From positions 496,001 through 560,000 of the forward strand of contig JACZZP010000008.1 of the NCBI GenBank assembly GCA_015183035.1: a DNA stretch of 64,000 bases, written 5' to 3'. A model generated the notes under the pieces. The model searched no databases and was not told where the DNA came from. It worked only from the letters and a program-made list of their open reading frames with translations. Of this stretch, positions 1 to 11,224 are shown in pieces. Every line of letters starts with the position of its first letter. Within the stretch, counting starts at the first letter, position 1. The translations under genes were made by a program, and so were the position numbers. This DNA is from Meloidogyne chitwoodi (taxonomy: Eukaryota; Nematoda; Chromadorea; Rhabditida; Meloidogynidae).

Positions 1-575
1 GAAGAAAAATGGACATTTTGTCAATAACAAATTGTCAGTGTTGTAGAAACACTGACATGAAGTTTCTAATAAAAATAATTCAAAATATTTATTCAGTTTA
101 AAATTTAATATAAATTTAGCAATGTTGTTAAAAATATAATATTAAATAAGAAAAATTAATTGTTGGGATATTTCTTCTTTATTAGGATATATTTATTGGG
201 ATATGTTTATTAGCATCGGACATAGGATGCTTTTTAGGAATGAACACATAGGACTGTTCATAATCTCGCCTAAATCATTTTCTTAGAAAAATATATATAG
301 CTGGAAAAAAGGCGCCATAGGAATGTAAAAACAAAAGAAAAAAGGGGAACAAAGTTTATAAAAGCAATAGTTGTTAGTCTTTTGATTAAGATGAAGCGCA
401 CAGATTATATGTTTAAACTTTTTATGGGAAAGGAAGGATGATTAATTTTATGTAGGAAAAATAAGTATTAAGGCAAAGTCAGGGGATCAAAGTTTTACAT
501 TTAAATTCGCGATTGTCGCGACAGTGTTTTGTATTTTTGTTTAAAAAAAATACTGGCAAAATGTCCATTTTTCTT
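1..575. mobile_element. Possible DNA-transposon remnant bounded by ~20-bp inverted repeats
   Basis: AAAAATGGACATTTTG occurs near the left edge (about 5-20) and again in reverse complement at about 555-575, with one mismatch in the following bases. The two copies point outward like terminal inverted repeats of a ~570 bp element. The interior has no long reading frame. The left flank lies outside the window, so a target-site duplication cannot be tested. It probably lies in the intron before the exon at 879. Confidence 0.35.
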
Positions 576-604
576 AATGACAAATTATTATTTTTTCGGT
601 AAAG

Positions 605-719
605 GTCCTTTCAGAGTAGCCGTTTCAGAGTGTAAGGAAAAAGAACAAATTTATAGTTGTACTCTAAATCGTCCCCTTAAAACCGTACTCTGAATCGGCT
701 ACTCTGAAAGGACCCCTAC
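605..719. mobile_element. Short palindromic MITE-like element
   Basis: The left arm begins GGTCCTTTCAGAGTAGCC and the right arm ends with its exact reverse complement. Pairing continues inward with mismatches (CGTTTCAGAGT against CGATTCAGAGT), so most of the ~115 bases can fold into one hairpin. No coding capacity. No convincing target-site duplication is visible. Confidence 0.6.
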
Positions 720-878
720 TCTAATTTTTTGGTGGACGTAAACTACACAAGTACTTAAAATTTGAATTCTCGTTTTATATTATAGAGTAAATTCTCTATT
801 GAAAACTCTTAACTAACACTTGTACAAATTAAACTAAATTTTTCCACTAAATTTTAATCTTTTTTTTTTTAAAAAAAG

Positions 879-1133
879 CAACTCGATTTATTCAAAGCAA
901 GACATTATTATGGTGCTCCAAGTTGTTCAATGTCAAGTAGTATGCGTTCTTCATTAATTGACAATAATAATTGTCGTTCAACAACACCAAATAATAATAA
1001 TAATCAACAAATATCATCACCACCACCTTTAGATGAAAATAATAAAAATTCTTCTTCTTCTCAACAAAAAAGTTTTTTTAAACGAACAGATATGGGTAAT
1101 ACAACAAATTTTAATTATTCTCCTCATAGATAG
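879..1133 (+). CDS. Terminal exon of an unidentified plus-strand gene (5' part outside window)
   Basis: After a T-rich tract ending AAAAAAAG at 878, an open frame runs to a TAG at 1131-1133. It starts QLDLFKARHYYGAPSCSMS and continues into a Ser/Asn/Gln/Pro-rich low-complexity tail ending NFNYSPHR. The frame is open back to the acceptor with no need for the ATG at 930, so this is best read as the last exon of a gene that begins left of the window, with the elements at 1-719 in its last intron. I do not recognise the protein. The N-rich tail resembles the disordered C-termini common in this genome. Confidence is moderate that it is coding and low for exact boundaries. Confidence 0.5.
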   Translation, partial: QLDLFKARHYYGAPSCSMSSSMRSSLIDNNNCRSTTPNNNNNQQISSPPPLDENNKNSSSSQQKSFFKRTDMGNTTNFNYSPHR

Positions 1134-1718
1134 AATTGGTTGAATAAAAAAGACTTTTTATATAAAAATGACTCAAAAGTGTGTCCCAAAAAACATTTTT
1201 TTTTAATTATTGTATTTTTATTGAAAGTTTTTTTTGGATATTTATTTTAATTTATTTTAAAAACACATAGAGGAGATGTATTTAAATATTATAATTTTAA
1301 AAAAGATTCTAATCGTTTTAATGTAATAAAGATTTTTTTTCGACTTATTTTTATAAATTAAAAGTTAAAAAGTTTAACTACATTTATAGCTTTTAAAAAA
1401 TTACATGAAAAAAATTAACTTTTGAAACCTTTTTTTTTCTTTAAAGTTGTACAAAATTCTTTAAAGTCGGTCGCTCTCTTCTGCAGATCACCTTAAATTA
1501 ATTTTTAGTATTTTTATAAAATTAAATTTCCGAAAAATATACAAATTAGTCTGGACATTAGAGTCTGAAACTTAATTCTTAGAAAATCTACCAAAACCCT
1601 TTACAAGGTTTTAAACACTTTTAAAGATGTTTTACTTTTATACTTTAAATTTAAAAATTTAATTCCCTTCCCAAAAATTATAAATATAAACCTCAACACA
1701 TTTTCTTTGTTTTCTTCA

Positions 1719-1916
1719 CTACTTCTTTCCACCAGACTTTTTAATTCCTCCACCAATTAATCCTTTGTTACCTTTTGCCTTTTCTGCCAATTCTTTAATT
1801 TTCTTTTGTTGCTCCATTTGCTCCTGTTTAAATTTTATATCATCTTCAGTAACTTGTTTTTCTTCTGCTTTAGGTTTCTTTAAAGGTTTTGCCTTTCCTC
1901 CTTGACGAGAAGACAT
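1719..1916 (-). CDS. TMA7: Translation machinery-associated protein 7 (TMA7/CCDC72 family)
   Basis: Single-exon 65-residue protein. It has the whole family signature: an N-terminal MSSRQGGKAKPLKKPK, a central acidic/charged helix with the FKQEQMEQQKKIKEL segment, and the Gly/Lys-rich C-terminus ending GGGIKKSGGKK. Length matches the ~64-residue eukaryotic family. Members associate with ribosomes and were identified in yeast as translation-machinery components; the exact biochemical role is not established. The ATG at 1914-1916 is the only start, preceded by an A/T-rich leader. It lies tail-to-tail with the partial gene to its left. Confidence 0.93.
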   Translation of the reverse strand: MSSRQGGKAKPLKKPKAEEKQVTEDDIKFKQEQMEQQKKIKELAEKAKGNKGLIGGGIKKSGGKK

Positions 1917-2152
1917 TTTTCTTTTTTAAATTAAATATTCTTTTTTATCTGAAATTAAAAAAAAACAAAATTAAATGTTTAAAATAAAAGGGTAAAAATA
2001 ACCGTCAAATAATAAAAAATAAAAAAGAGATTTTTATTAAAATAAATAATTAAAAGTAACATTTAAAAAATAAATTTATTATATCACACACACAAAAAAT
2101 AAAATTTTGCTTGACAAAATATATAAATAAAATTATGGATTCATTCAAACAT

Positions 2153-2240
2153 TTCTTTGGTTCAGTCGGAAAGTCTTTTGTAGGGAGAATCTAAAGGTAA
2201 AGGGTTCGAATCCTTTCGAAGGTAAAGTATTTTTGTATTG
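2153..2240 (+). repeat. tRNA-like sequence, copy A (SINE-head-like)
   Basis: An A-box-like TGGTTCAGTCGG is followed ~45 bases later by a B-box GGGTTCGAATCC with a 5-bp T-stem (AAAGG/CCTTT). The 5' and 3' ends do not pair as an acceptor stem, so this is not a functional tRNA. After the T-arm comes GGTAAAGTATTTTTGTATT, which recurs after the tRNA-like copies at 36.2 and 37.5 kb. Confidence 0.55.
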
Positions 2241-2388
2241 CAAAATTCTGTTTTAAAAGGCTTTAAATTTCTTTTTGAGAGATTATATGAATAAAAAAAT
2301 TTTTTTTAAAGAAAAATAGTTAAATTTAAAATCAGAAAGCAATTAAATATTAAAAAAATACACATTTCTAAAATCCCAAAAATGCTCA

Positions 2389-5300
2389 TCAATAAGGATG
2401 TTTCGCACAAAATATTATTTGAGGTATCTGTCCGTCCTCAACACTTGTCCCATTATTGCTTCCAGGCGCGTATTGGAAATGCCAATTAACGTCACAACGG
2501 CCAGGCCTTTCCAATTTAATTTTTCTTAGTCCTTTTGACCCGTAATGTGATTCGTGTCCCTTTTTAATAATTTTTATTAAAAATAAAAAAACCATTACAG
2601 ATAAATTAGCTGAAGCAACATAAGTTACATTTGCTAGAACTTCTACAGGTTCCTCAAACATTACACGAAAAGTTGCAGCACTTCCATCAGAAATAAATTG
2701 ACTTTCATTTGTTGCAATTAGTTTGCCAGTAGTAAAATTTATAATCTAAAATACACAAAATTATTTTATATTTACTGAAAAATATTATTTTAGAGGTGGC
2801 TCAAGAGTCTCGAAAAATTTTTTATATAACCCAATTTTAAGTAAAAATAAAAAAAATTAAAAATAAATATTAAACCTCTATAACAACCGAATATTTACAA
2901 GTATCACGATTTGATCCATATAATCCAAAACCTAAAACAAGTATTGGAGTATCTACCATAAATCTAAAATTTAAAAATTAATTTAATTTTATCAAAAATT
3001 AAAATTCATACTTTACTCTATCAGGTGTCCCAGTATATCCCCAAGAAGATTCAACTCTTTGAAAACGATTAACAATCATTTCTGGGGTGTACAATCCTCT
3101 ATAACTCAAAGAATATGGAAGTAATGACTGTCCTGTACCAGAATGATAAAATACAAAAATATTAACCATTTCTTCTGAAGTAAGAAGTTTTGTTGGAGCT
3201 ATAAGAATATATAATTCTGATTTTTTTGGTTGATTTATTAAGTATAAAATCAGAAATTCTGTTTTTTTTGAAAATTGTTAAAACCAGAATTTTCTGATTT
3301 TTTCCAAATATTTAAAAACAGAAATTTCTGATTTTTTAAAAATATTTAAAATCAGAACTTTCTGATTTATTCCAAATATTTAAAATCAGAAATTTCTGAT
3401 TTTTCGAAGATCACATATCAGAAATTTTGTCTCTTTTACAGTATATTTAACTATAATATAAATTAAAACCTCTTACCAACGTGTTTAGCAAAATCTGCTG
3501 GATTCATTAAAGGAAAGCGAATTAAATTTAAAGCTTTTCCCAAAACTTTTCTTTTATTTTCTGGTATTGAAGAAGACAAATTTTGTACACGACAAGCCTC
3601 TACTGCCCATCGTTTTACAGCATTAAAAAGTGTCAATTCTTTTACTCTTAAAGTATTTCTTTCCAAAAACAAACAAAGCGTTTCTAAAAAAATAAATAAA
3701 AATAAATAAAAAATAAAAAAACCGTGATCAATTGTTATAAATTCATCAGCTTTTAATGCTTCTTGAGCATCTTCATCAATAATTTCTAAACATTGCTTTG
3801 CCAAACGCTTAAAAATAATATAATAAATAAGCATTTTTAATAAATTTACAAATATGACCACTTGAGTCTGAAATTAAACAAATATTAGGTAAATTGAGTC
3901 TAACCTAGAAAATTTAATATGCAAGTTTCAACTTGAAATGGGCGTGACAAAAATAGCAACAAATAGAGTATAACAGTAATTAGTTAAAATATCAGACTCA
4001 AATGATAAATTAACAAGTCAAAAGTTTAAAAAAATTTAACCTCTTCGTCATAAAAACGTGCTTTTGCCAGTAACATAAAAGCATTTTCACAAGTCAAACA
4101 AGTTTCTAAGAATGAAATGCAAGCATTTTCTAAACCGGAGATTGCATACTTCTTGGCTTAAAAAACAAATTTTTAAAAGAAGTTAATAAATTAAAAAAAA
4201 ACCTGTATATAAAATAGACATAACAGAATCTTTATTAATCGTTGTTTGTGTCATGTCTGTATAAAGATAAGTTAATAATGCTTCAAAGGATTCTTTTTCA
4301 ATATCAACAAGTTCAATCTCCTTAAAATACAAAATTTTATTTAAAAAATAAGCCATGGGTATAGGCTGATTACCGGAAAATTTCTCACCAACTTATCGTA
4401 AAATTCCTCGCCAAATTATAGGAAAATTCCACTTTTAGTGGAAAATTCCTCTCCGATCAAAATTTTTGGAAAATTTAAAGTTATTTTAGATCATTTTAAT
4501 AAAATTATTCTAATAGAGTATCATTTTTAAGTGACCCAAAATCATTTTAATAATTATTTAGGTAATATTTTGCTGTTAAAAGAAGTATTTTACAGAGAGA
4601 ATACTAAGTTTGGAAAGGAATTCCAAAAATCTAGAGAGGAATTTTCCGAAGAGGAATTTTCCGTTCACCTATGGACTTCACATCCTATTAAAAAAAACAC
4701 CCTCAAGTCTAAAAAAACCTGAGCATTATTTGAATGTCCCAAAGAATTGTTAGAAGATTCATCAAATCGAAACATTGCTTCAAAGACGGGAGAACCCATA
4801 GACAAAACAAATTTATGTGCTGGAACTCTCTAAAATTTAATATAAAAATTTAAAAATATTTTTATATAAAAAACCTCTTGCAAAGTTCCATCCAAATTAC
4901 GAAAAAGAAAGAAAACATCAGCCAAAGTTTCATTCAAAAGCAAATAAGTTAGCCTATCTCGAATTGTTTGAAGAGATGATTGCCAATTAATTTTGTTAAT
5001 TTCTCCACTAGCATTATGGCAAGATGCTGTTTTTTCATTTACTAAAGAGAGAAATTTTAAAATTTAAAAAATAGACAAGATTTTAATTAATTGGGTACGT
5101 GACTCCCAAACTCAATTTTTGTCTCTCCTAAGGAAAAAAAACAGATTTTTTTGACAGGAGAACCTATTTTGATCGACCCGTACATTAAGTCGAACAAAAT
5201 TGCACGACATTTCGCCACTACGGCAAAAAACTACATTTCGTTTACCCGAGCCACAATTTTTTGCCGTTGGGACGAAATGTCGTGTAATTCCTGTCGACGA

Positions 5301-6000
5301 AATGTCTGGACTCGTATTTTGACTATTCATGTTAATCGGCCAAAAATACCAATTTCGGATGTTCCAAAACCAGAAGAATTTTTTGGACATAATTGCTTAA
5401 AATCATTATTTTCATCTCTCTTAGCACGTCTATTACTATTATTTGCTCGCTTTGGATTAACAAAAGGTTGTCGAATTTTATTGTCTTCATTTAATGCAGC
5501 AGAATGTGTACAAAATTCAATAGAATTACGAGAATCTGCTATAAAAACACAAAATATTTTTAAAATTAAAATTCAGACACAAATAAGCAGTGATGGGAAA
5601 GTTTCCAAAAATTTCCATGTTCAAGTTACGGAACTGCATTTTTTATTTTTATTGTTCCAGTTCCGGAACTTTCCCATCACTGCAAATATATAAGTTAAGT
5701 TTTCCAATCTTGTCTTAATTTTTTTAAAATAAAGATAAATTAAACTAACATTTTGTAATCCTGTAAAAATCTCTGCTTTTATTATTCCACTCAAATATAA
5801 CATCTCTGAAAAAAAAATTTTAATTAAAATACAAAATTAATATTTTAAATACTAAAATAATTAAAACCAAAAAATAAAAAAAAATAAACCCTAATATCTA
5901 AAAAAACTTATTTTTTTAAAATTAACCTTTGCTCTCTCGTTAAATCATCCACTGAATTAGCTCTAAAATTGCCATCTTTGTTAGATTCACATTTGGGCAT
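2389..6000 (-). CDS. BTB-BACK-PHR domain protein, BTBD1/BTBD2 type
   Basis: Multi-exon gene of about a dozen exons with small introns. In order: a variable N-terminus from the ATG at 6000 (MPKCESNKDGNF...); a BTB domain (ADVFFLFRNLDG, VPAHKFVLSMGSPVFEAMF, then EIELVDIEKESFEALLTYLY); a BACK region (ENAFMLLAKARFYDE, then RKVLGKALNLIRFPLM); and a PHR domain (SSWGYTGTPDRV, FRVMFEEPVEVL, then NNGTSVEDGQIPQIIF). This order and these motifs match BTBD1/2/3/6 proteins, which act as substrate adaptors for cullin-3 ubiquitin ligases; BTBD1 and BTBD2 also bind topoisomerase I. One intron (about 5045-5390) carries a palindromic MITE and another (about 4330-4725) an imperfect inverted repeat. The N-terminal ~80 residues before BTB are Asn/Lys-rich and unlike the vertebrate proteins. 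The BTBD1/2 rather than BTBD3/6 assignment is tentative. Confidence 0.88.
4353..4676. repeat. Imperfect inverted repeat rich in GGAAAATTCCTC, in a BTB-gene intron
   Basis: Left arm contains CCATGGGTATAGGCTGATTA followed by CGGAAAATTTCTC; the right arm, read in reverse complement, gives CCATAGGTGAACGGAAAATT then CCTC. GGAAAATTCCTC-like words recur at least six times in both orientations. This looks like a decayed foldback element. The 63-codon plus-strand frame inside it (4531-4722) is not coding. Confidence 0.4.
5165..5320. mobile_element. Palindromic MITE, family 1, copy 1
   Basis: A ~150 bp hairpin-forming element inside an intron of the BTB gene. It contains TCGAACAAAATTGCACGACA on the left and the complementary ACGAAATGTCGTG...TCGACGAAATGTCTGGACTCG on the right, with a loop carrying TTTACCCGAGCC. 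Very similar sequences lie at 6.5, 10.5 and 15.0 kb. Frames on both strands that cross it are by-products of the palindrome. Confidence 0.75.
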
Positions 6001-6235
6001 ATTTTACAAAAATATATATATCTCTCTATTAAAAATAAATAATTTAAAAATCTTTAAATATTTTTTAAAAATACATAAAATTATTAAAAACGTCAAAAGA
6101 AAATTTAATAAAATAAAATTTATTCAAGAAACAAAATTTTTATAGCACACATATCAATTGAAAAAATACCTGTTATTTTTTCACACTAAAAAAAGTATGT
6201 AAAAACCGTAATTTTAATAAAAATTTATGGTAGAA

Positions 6236-6352
6236 TAATTAGAGCCCAGACTTGAAGTTTCGATCAAGTTGATACGAGATCTCGAAAAAAAATCGATTCG
6301 AGATCAGGCGAGAAATATCGTTTCGAGATCTCTATAGATCAAGGCTCTAGTA
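6236..6352. mobile_element. Small foldback element with AGAGCC ends
   Basis: Begins TTAGAGCCCAGACTTGAAG and ends AGATCAAGGCTCTAGTA. Inside, CGAGATCTCG-like words occur in both orientations, so the sequence can fold extensively. It is GC-richer than its surroundings and non-coding, and lies just upstream of the BTB gene start. Confidence 0.45.
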
Positions 6353-6499
6353 TTACATGAAAATTATATATATTTAGTTCATCAATTATTTTTATTAAAA
6401 AAAAAATATTCTAAAAATTTTAAGTTTTTTTATACTATTATTAAAATCACACATAAATTTTATATAAAAAGAATAGTTGATGAACTGAAAAAAAGGATT

Positions 6500-6640
6500 T
6501 GTACAGTTCGTCGAACAAAATTGCACGACATTTCGCCTCTACGGTAAAAAAATACTTTTCGTTTACCCGAACCCACGATTTTTTGCCGTTAGGACGAAAT
6601 GTCGTGCAATGTTGTTCGACGAACTGGACACGAAAAAAAT
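6500..6640. mobile_element. Palindromic MITE, family 1, copy 2
   Basis: Best-preserved palindrome of the family: GTTCGTCGAACAAAATTGCA on the left, matched by TGCAATGTTGTTCGACGAAC on the right. The centre carries TTTACCCGAACCCACGATTT. It lies between the 5' end of the BTB gene and the 3' end of the coiled-coil gene. Confidence 0.8.
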
Positions 6641-6831
6641 GTAAGGGAGAGAATATGAGAGGGAATGTTTTTTACCTGAATAATTATTTTAAGTAAATGC
6701 AGAATTTAATTTTAAAATAAGTGAATTCTTTTTTGTTTCCTTTTTCTCAACATCATCAAAAAAAAAATTCTTCTCAATTTTTAAAGTCAAAATAAAACCT
6801 TTTAAATCGTCTACAACCTTCAAAAATATTA

Positions 6832-9800
6832 TTATTGTCTTTCAAAAGACAATCGAGAACGTATAGGTAGTGGACATTTTAAATTTGATTGTTGGTCTTC
6901 TATTGTAATTCTTTTCATAATTGAAGACTCAACACTATGAGGACGATTTCCATATATTTTAGAGGTTGAAGTTGATGGAATCGTACCTCTAAAAATTAAA
7001 AAAATTAATTTAATTTACAAAATTTATTTTTCTTACCCCAATAAATCCAAAAATAATTACTTAAAATAATTAAAAATATTTAAAAAAACAAACAAACCTT
7101 ATTGGACTAATATTAAAACGTTTTGAAACATTTTTGTGTTGTGGTGTTCCTCTCTCTTCTCTTCTCATCTTTCTACCTTTATGTTGGTTAACAAGAACAT
7201 AAAGATTTTCTTCGTTTGTATTATTATTATAATTACCATAATTTCGTACAGGAAGGTTATTATTAATTTTATTAAAACATCCACCATCACCTCCTCGATA
7301 TCGTTTTGATTTTCCACGACGAAATTGACCGGAATTTGAAGAGTTAAATGAATAAACTGCTTGATGATGATGTTCATTTACTGAATTAGCCAATACAGAA
7401 TTTAATGGTTGTATAGAATTTGAATTCACTAAACAAAAATTTAAATGCTACATTTTAAATTTAGTGAGGAAAGTTGCTTAATCCAAAAATATAAATTTAG
7501 GCGGGGCTACCCAATTGTCTCGTCCCAAAAATTTTTTTTAATTTTAAATGTACTTTGAGGTGGTCCATTCATTGGAGGTGGATGCTGTTCTTCTTGCCAG
7601 AGTTTAGACATCATATCATTTTGATGCCCAAAAATAGGTCCTTTATCAACATAACTAAATTCCTCCTCCTCAGGATTTCCAACGCCTTTATTTCCAATAT
7701 AAACTGTTCGATTTTGAATTAAATTTTGACCAAAATGAGACGAAGATGGTGCAGATTGATCCTCTCCTGCTAAAAGTTTATGTTAATTATCTATTAAATA
7801 TTAGATAATTGAGTCTGAAAATAAGGGAATTGAGTCCTGGAAATCCAAAAAGGACAATTGAGTCTTGGAAATCAAAAAAATGTCAATTGAGTCTTGAAAA
7901 TACAAAAAATACTTACAAAAAGACTCAAAATGTCTTTATAAATTAAAACAGTAAACCTCCTTTAAACTTCCCCTACTAAATTTTTCAATTTCCTCCCTGC
8001 GTTCTCTTTTGACATCAGGAGATAAGGTGGACAGCGATGAGTCCGGTCTGCTCCTTGAACCATTATTATAATCAAAAACAGCTCTTTCCTGTCCTTTTAT
8101 TAAAGTTTTGTCTTTAATAAAAGAGGAGGTGGCTCTAAAATAAAATTTTAAAGCAAACAAAAATTTTCTGTTACGCCGAACACGCCATTTGGGTTCCAGA
8201 AATTGAGTGTAATTAATAATCAGAATATTTCTGTTGTATTTTTTATGCTCATGGGTGCTCGTACTTTATTCTATTAAAAAGCTAAGACGAAGGGGACTTT
8301 TGGCTCTTACTTTATTTTTTCTATTAAAATTCGCACTCAATTTTCTGGCACCAAAATGAAGGGTCGGGCAGAACAGAAAAGTACCCCGACATTTCCTTAA
8401 TTTAAAAAAGCAAAAACCTTTTCCACGGATCTTCATTGTCATTGAAATAATTGCACTGGATATTAGCTGGTCTCTGTTCTCCACTACTGCCATCAAATTT
8501 AGGTTGACAATGCTGATTGTTAAAATTTTCAAAGTTTGTGCCAAAATCAATATTTTGACCAAAATTTTGTCCAAATTTGTTATTTTCACTTTTCTCTTCC
8601 CGCCCTTGTAATTCTTGTAATTGTGTTTTATGTACTTGTACTTGCTCTTTAAGTTCATTCAACATTATATAAAAATTTTTCTCTTCTCCTTGTAAACTTT
8701 CCAAACGTTTACGACATTCTTCTTCACATTTTTTCATCGAATCCACAGAATTTTTGCATTTTTGTTTTTCTATTTTTAAATTTTCAATTTCTTTATTAGT
8801 TTTTTCTTTTGTAGCAGTTAATTTGTTCATCCCGTCCAATTCTGCATCTAATTCTTTTTTATAAACATCCATTTGATGTAGCATACCTTTTCGTTTCCGT
8901 TCCAATTTTTCCAAATCCTTATTGAGTTTTTCTATTTCCTTGGTCTGAAAAATGGAAAAAATAATTTGAGTTAAAACTATCTAGCTTATAGAACGACTCA
9001 AAATTTATTTATTTATTTTATGCACAAATGTCCGCAAATTTAAGATTATTTTTAATTTATTATTTTATTTATTATTAATTTATATTTTTATAATTTTTTA
9101 AAATCATTTACGATTATTGTGGAAAATATGTCTATTAGTTTTAGAAAAATGATTCCTTTTAGCAAATATTATTACTTGCGGATAAAACTTGCGGATATTT
9201 ATGCGTAAAATAAACAAATACTTCCAGAAATCCAAATTAAGACCTTAACTTCCAAAGGTCTTTTTTTTCTTAATTATTTAAGAATTTGAGACCCTACAAT
9301 CCAAAAAACTTAAAAAAAACCTTTTTAGCTGACTTCTCTCGCATAGCCTTAACGTCAACATCCAAATTCTTTTTCAACGCTTCCAGTTTTGCAACATCGC
9401 CCATCAAAAGTTTACTTTCTTCCCTAACCTTATCCAAAGCATTCTGCGCTTCTTTCGAAGCTTCCATTTTTTCTTTAGAATTTTTCTCTGTTATCAATTT
9501 TAAATCGTTTAAAGCAGTTTTCTTTTGCTTATTCGCTTCAAGTAAATCTCTTTCAGTTTTCATTAAGAGATCCATTTTTTTCTTGTATTTTTGCTCAATG
9601 TCAGCGAAGCTTTTAATTTTCTCTTCAAGCCGTTTTAGATGGTCAGGGTTAATAGGTGACCTTTAAATATTTGAAAAGGACTAATTTAAAGCAGTTAAGT
9701 AAACCTTTGCTCATCATTATGTTCTGTTAGATCCTGACAATTCAAAAAATTAGCGGTGTACTTCGCCCCATCCGTGGCAAGTCCATCCACAGCAACACTA

Positions 9801-10242
9801 ACTTCCAATCCGAATCGTTCAGAAAAGATTGTAACGTTGCGCAATTTTAAATTCTTCTGAAAAAAAGTTGCTAGTCAATTACTTTGGAATAATTAAGAGC
9901 ATAAAATTCAAGTATTAACCAAAAAGTAACACAAATACCACAAACAAGACAACATACATTTAAATATTCTACTGGCGTAAATTTATCTTGTACAGTCTTG
10001 ACCATTTTTCCAATAGAATCACGTTCAGTTGTTAAACAAACATCTTTCCAAAGTTCCTTTCCACTTTCATTAGCAAGTATTTTTAAAGTAATAATAGCTT
10101 CAAACATTCCTTGTTGATTAACAGAAGGAGAACATTCATTATTTTTATTCGATTTTAGTGGACTTTGCAGCATTTGTTGTTGATGAGCATGAATATTATT
10201 TGAACAAATATTATTTTGCCTTTTATTTTGGGAATAAATCAT
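6832..10242 (-). CDS. Large coiled-coil protein with disordered ends, function unknown
   Basis: Multi-exon gene read from an ATG at 10242 to a TAA at 6832-6834. The N-terminus is Gln/Asn-rich (MIYSQNKRQNNICSNNIHAH), followed by a possible globular segment (MFEAIITLKILANESGKELW; FSERFGLEVSVAVDGLATDG). After SPINPDHLKRLEEKIKSFAD a long Lys/Glu-rich coiled coil begins, with heptad-like spacing over about 300 residues across the exons at 9.66-9.30 and 8.94-8.40 kb. The C-terminal exons are low-complexity (Asn, Gly, Ser, Arg) and end IEDQQSNLKCPLPIRSRLSF. I do not recognise the family. Such a layout is common in cytoskeletal, centrosomal or kinetochore proteins, but nothing here decides between them. 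Exon joins in the C-terminal third are less certain. Confidence 0.6.
9010..9222. mobile_element. MITE of the TCCGCAAG family in an intron
   Basis: The left arm has TTTTATGCACAAATGTCCGC; the right arm in reverse complement has TTTTACGCATAAATATCCGC followed by AAGTTTTATCCGCAAG. About 210 bases, AT-rich centre, no coding capacity. Related ends occur at 11.65, 20.07-20.25, 31.55 and 32.67-32.98 kb. It sits in the intron between the two main coiled-coil exons. Confidence 0.6.
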
Positions 10243-11224
10243 ATTTTATTTATTACAAATATTAATCATAAATTTACTTTTTTATATAAAAGTATATAAA
10301 AACGGAAAATTTTAAAATAACGTGAGAAAGAAAAAAGCAAATGGACGGAAAACGGACGTTTCAGTCTTTATTTGTATGGGACGTTTCAACTCGGAGATTA
10401 AAACGATGAGACTGAAAAGACCTCAGCCTAATGGACAGCTAGCTAGTCGCGAGCCATGTAAACGCGATCCGGAGTCATAAAATATAAAATTTTCAAGTCA
10501 TACTCAAACATCCTATACGCATATTTGTGTCAAAATTTCGTGTTCAGACATTTCGTCGACAGAATTGCACGACATTTCGTCCTAACGGCAAAAATCGTGT
10601 GCTCGGTTAAACGAAATGTAGTTTTTTTCTGTTGGGACGAATTGTCGTGCAATTTTGTTCGACGAAATGTTTGAATACGAAAACTTCTTTAAGAATAAAA
10701 AGAAAATTTATTTTTAAAATTCAAAAATAAAAAATATAACACAAAATTTAGATAAATAAATTAGATAACAGAGCTATGAGAAGAACAAAAAATAATTAAT
10801 AAAAAGATTTTAAAAATAAAGCAAAAAAATGTTTTTTTTCGATATTTATAAAAAAAAAGGAAAAATGCCGTATAGTAGTGAAAATTAAATATATGTATTT
10901 ATTTTAAAATAAATTAGGGAAGAAAATTTTTAATTTTTATTAAAAAAATTTTTATTTTAGCTGAAAAAATTTTTTTTTATTTTCATAATTAAAAGACTAG
11001 TGGAAGGGAAATGCAATAATATTCAAATAAAAGTAAAAATAATATATTATCTCCTATTAATTAAAAATTCAAAAAATAACCTATTTAATGTGGTTACTCG
11101 AACAAATCGATATATCAGGAAAAGAAAAATTATTGTTTTAATATTTTCCCTGAAAGTTTCCTCTAAACCTCTGTTTAGTGGTGTAAAATAAATTTAAAAA
11201 AATTCTAATAAATTTAAAAAAAAA
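10243..11224. other. Intergenic stretch with one MITE copy
   Basis: Between the coiled-coil gene start and the transporter stop. It contains a GC-richer patch at about 10330-10480 and the family-1 palindrome at 10535-10682. The rest is AT-rich with no supported gene; the plus-strand frame at 11000-11191 has no homology I recognise and no exon structure. Confidence 0.6.
10535..10682. mobile_element. Palindromic MITE, family 1, copy 3
   Basis: Left end CGTGTTCAGACATTTCGTCG; the right end in reverse complement reads CGTATTCAAACATTTCGTCG. The inner arms AATTGCACGACA match TGTCGTGCAATT perfectly. It lies upstream of the coiled-coil gene and is GC-richer than its flanks. Confidence 0.8.

Noticed and set aside
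5112..5693. Frames on both strands around 5.1-5.7 kb
   Set aside because: The plus frame is antisense to BTB-gene exons and, like the minus frame, crosses the palindromic MITE; neither has a domain.
9286..9666. 126-codon plus-strand frame
   Set aside because: Exact antisense of a coiled-coil exon; Lys/Glu codons read backwards give Phe/Ser/Leu.
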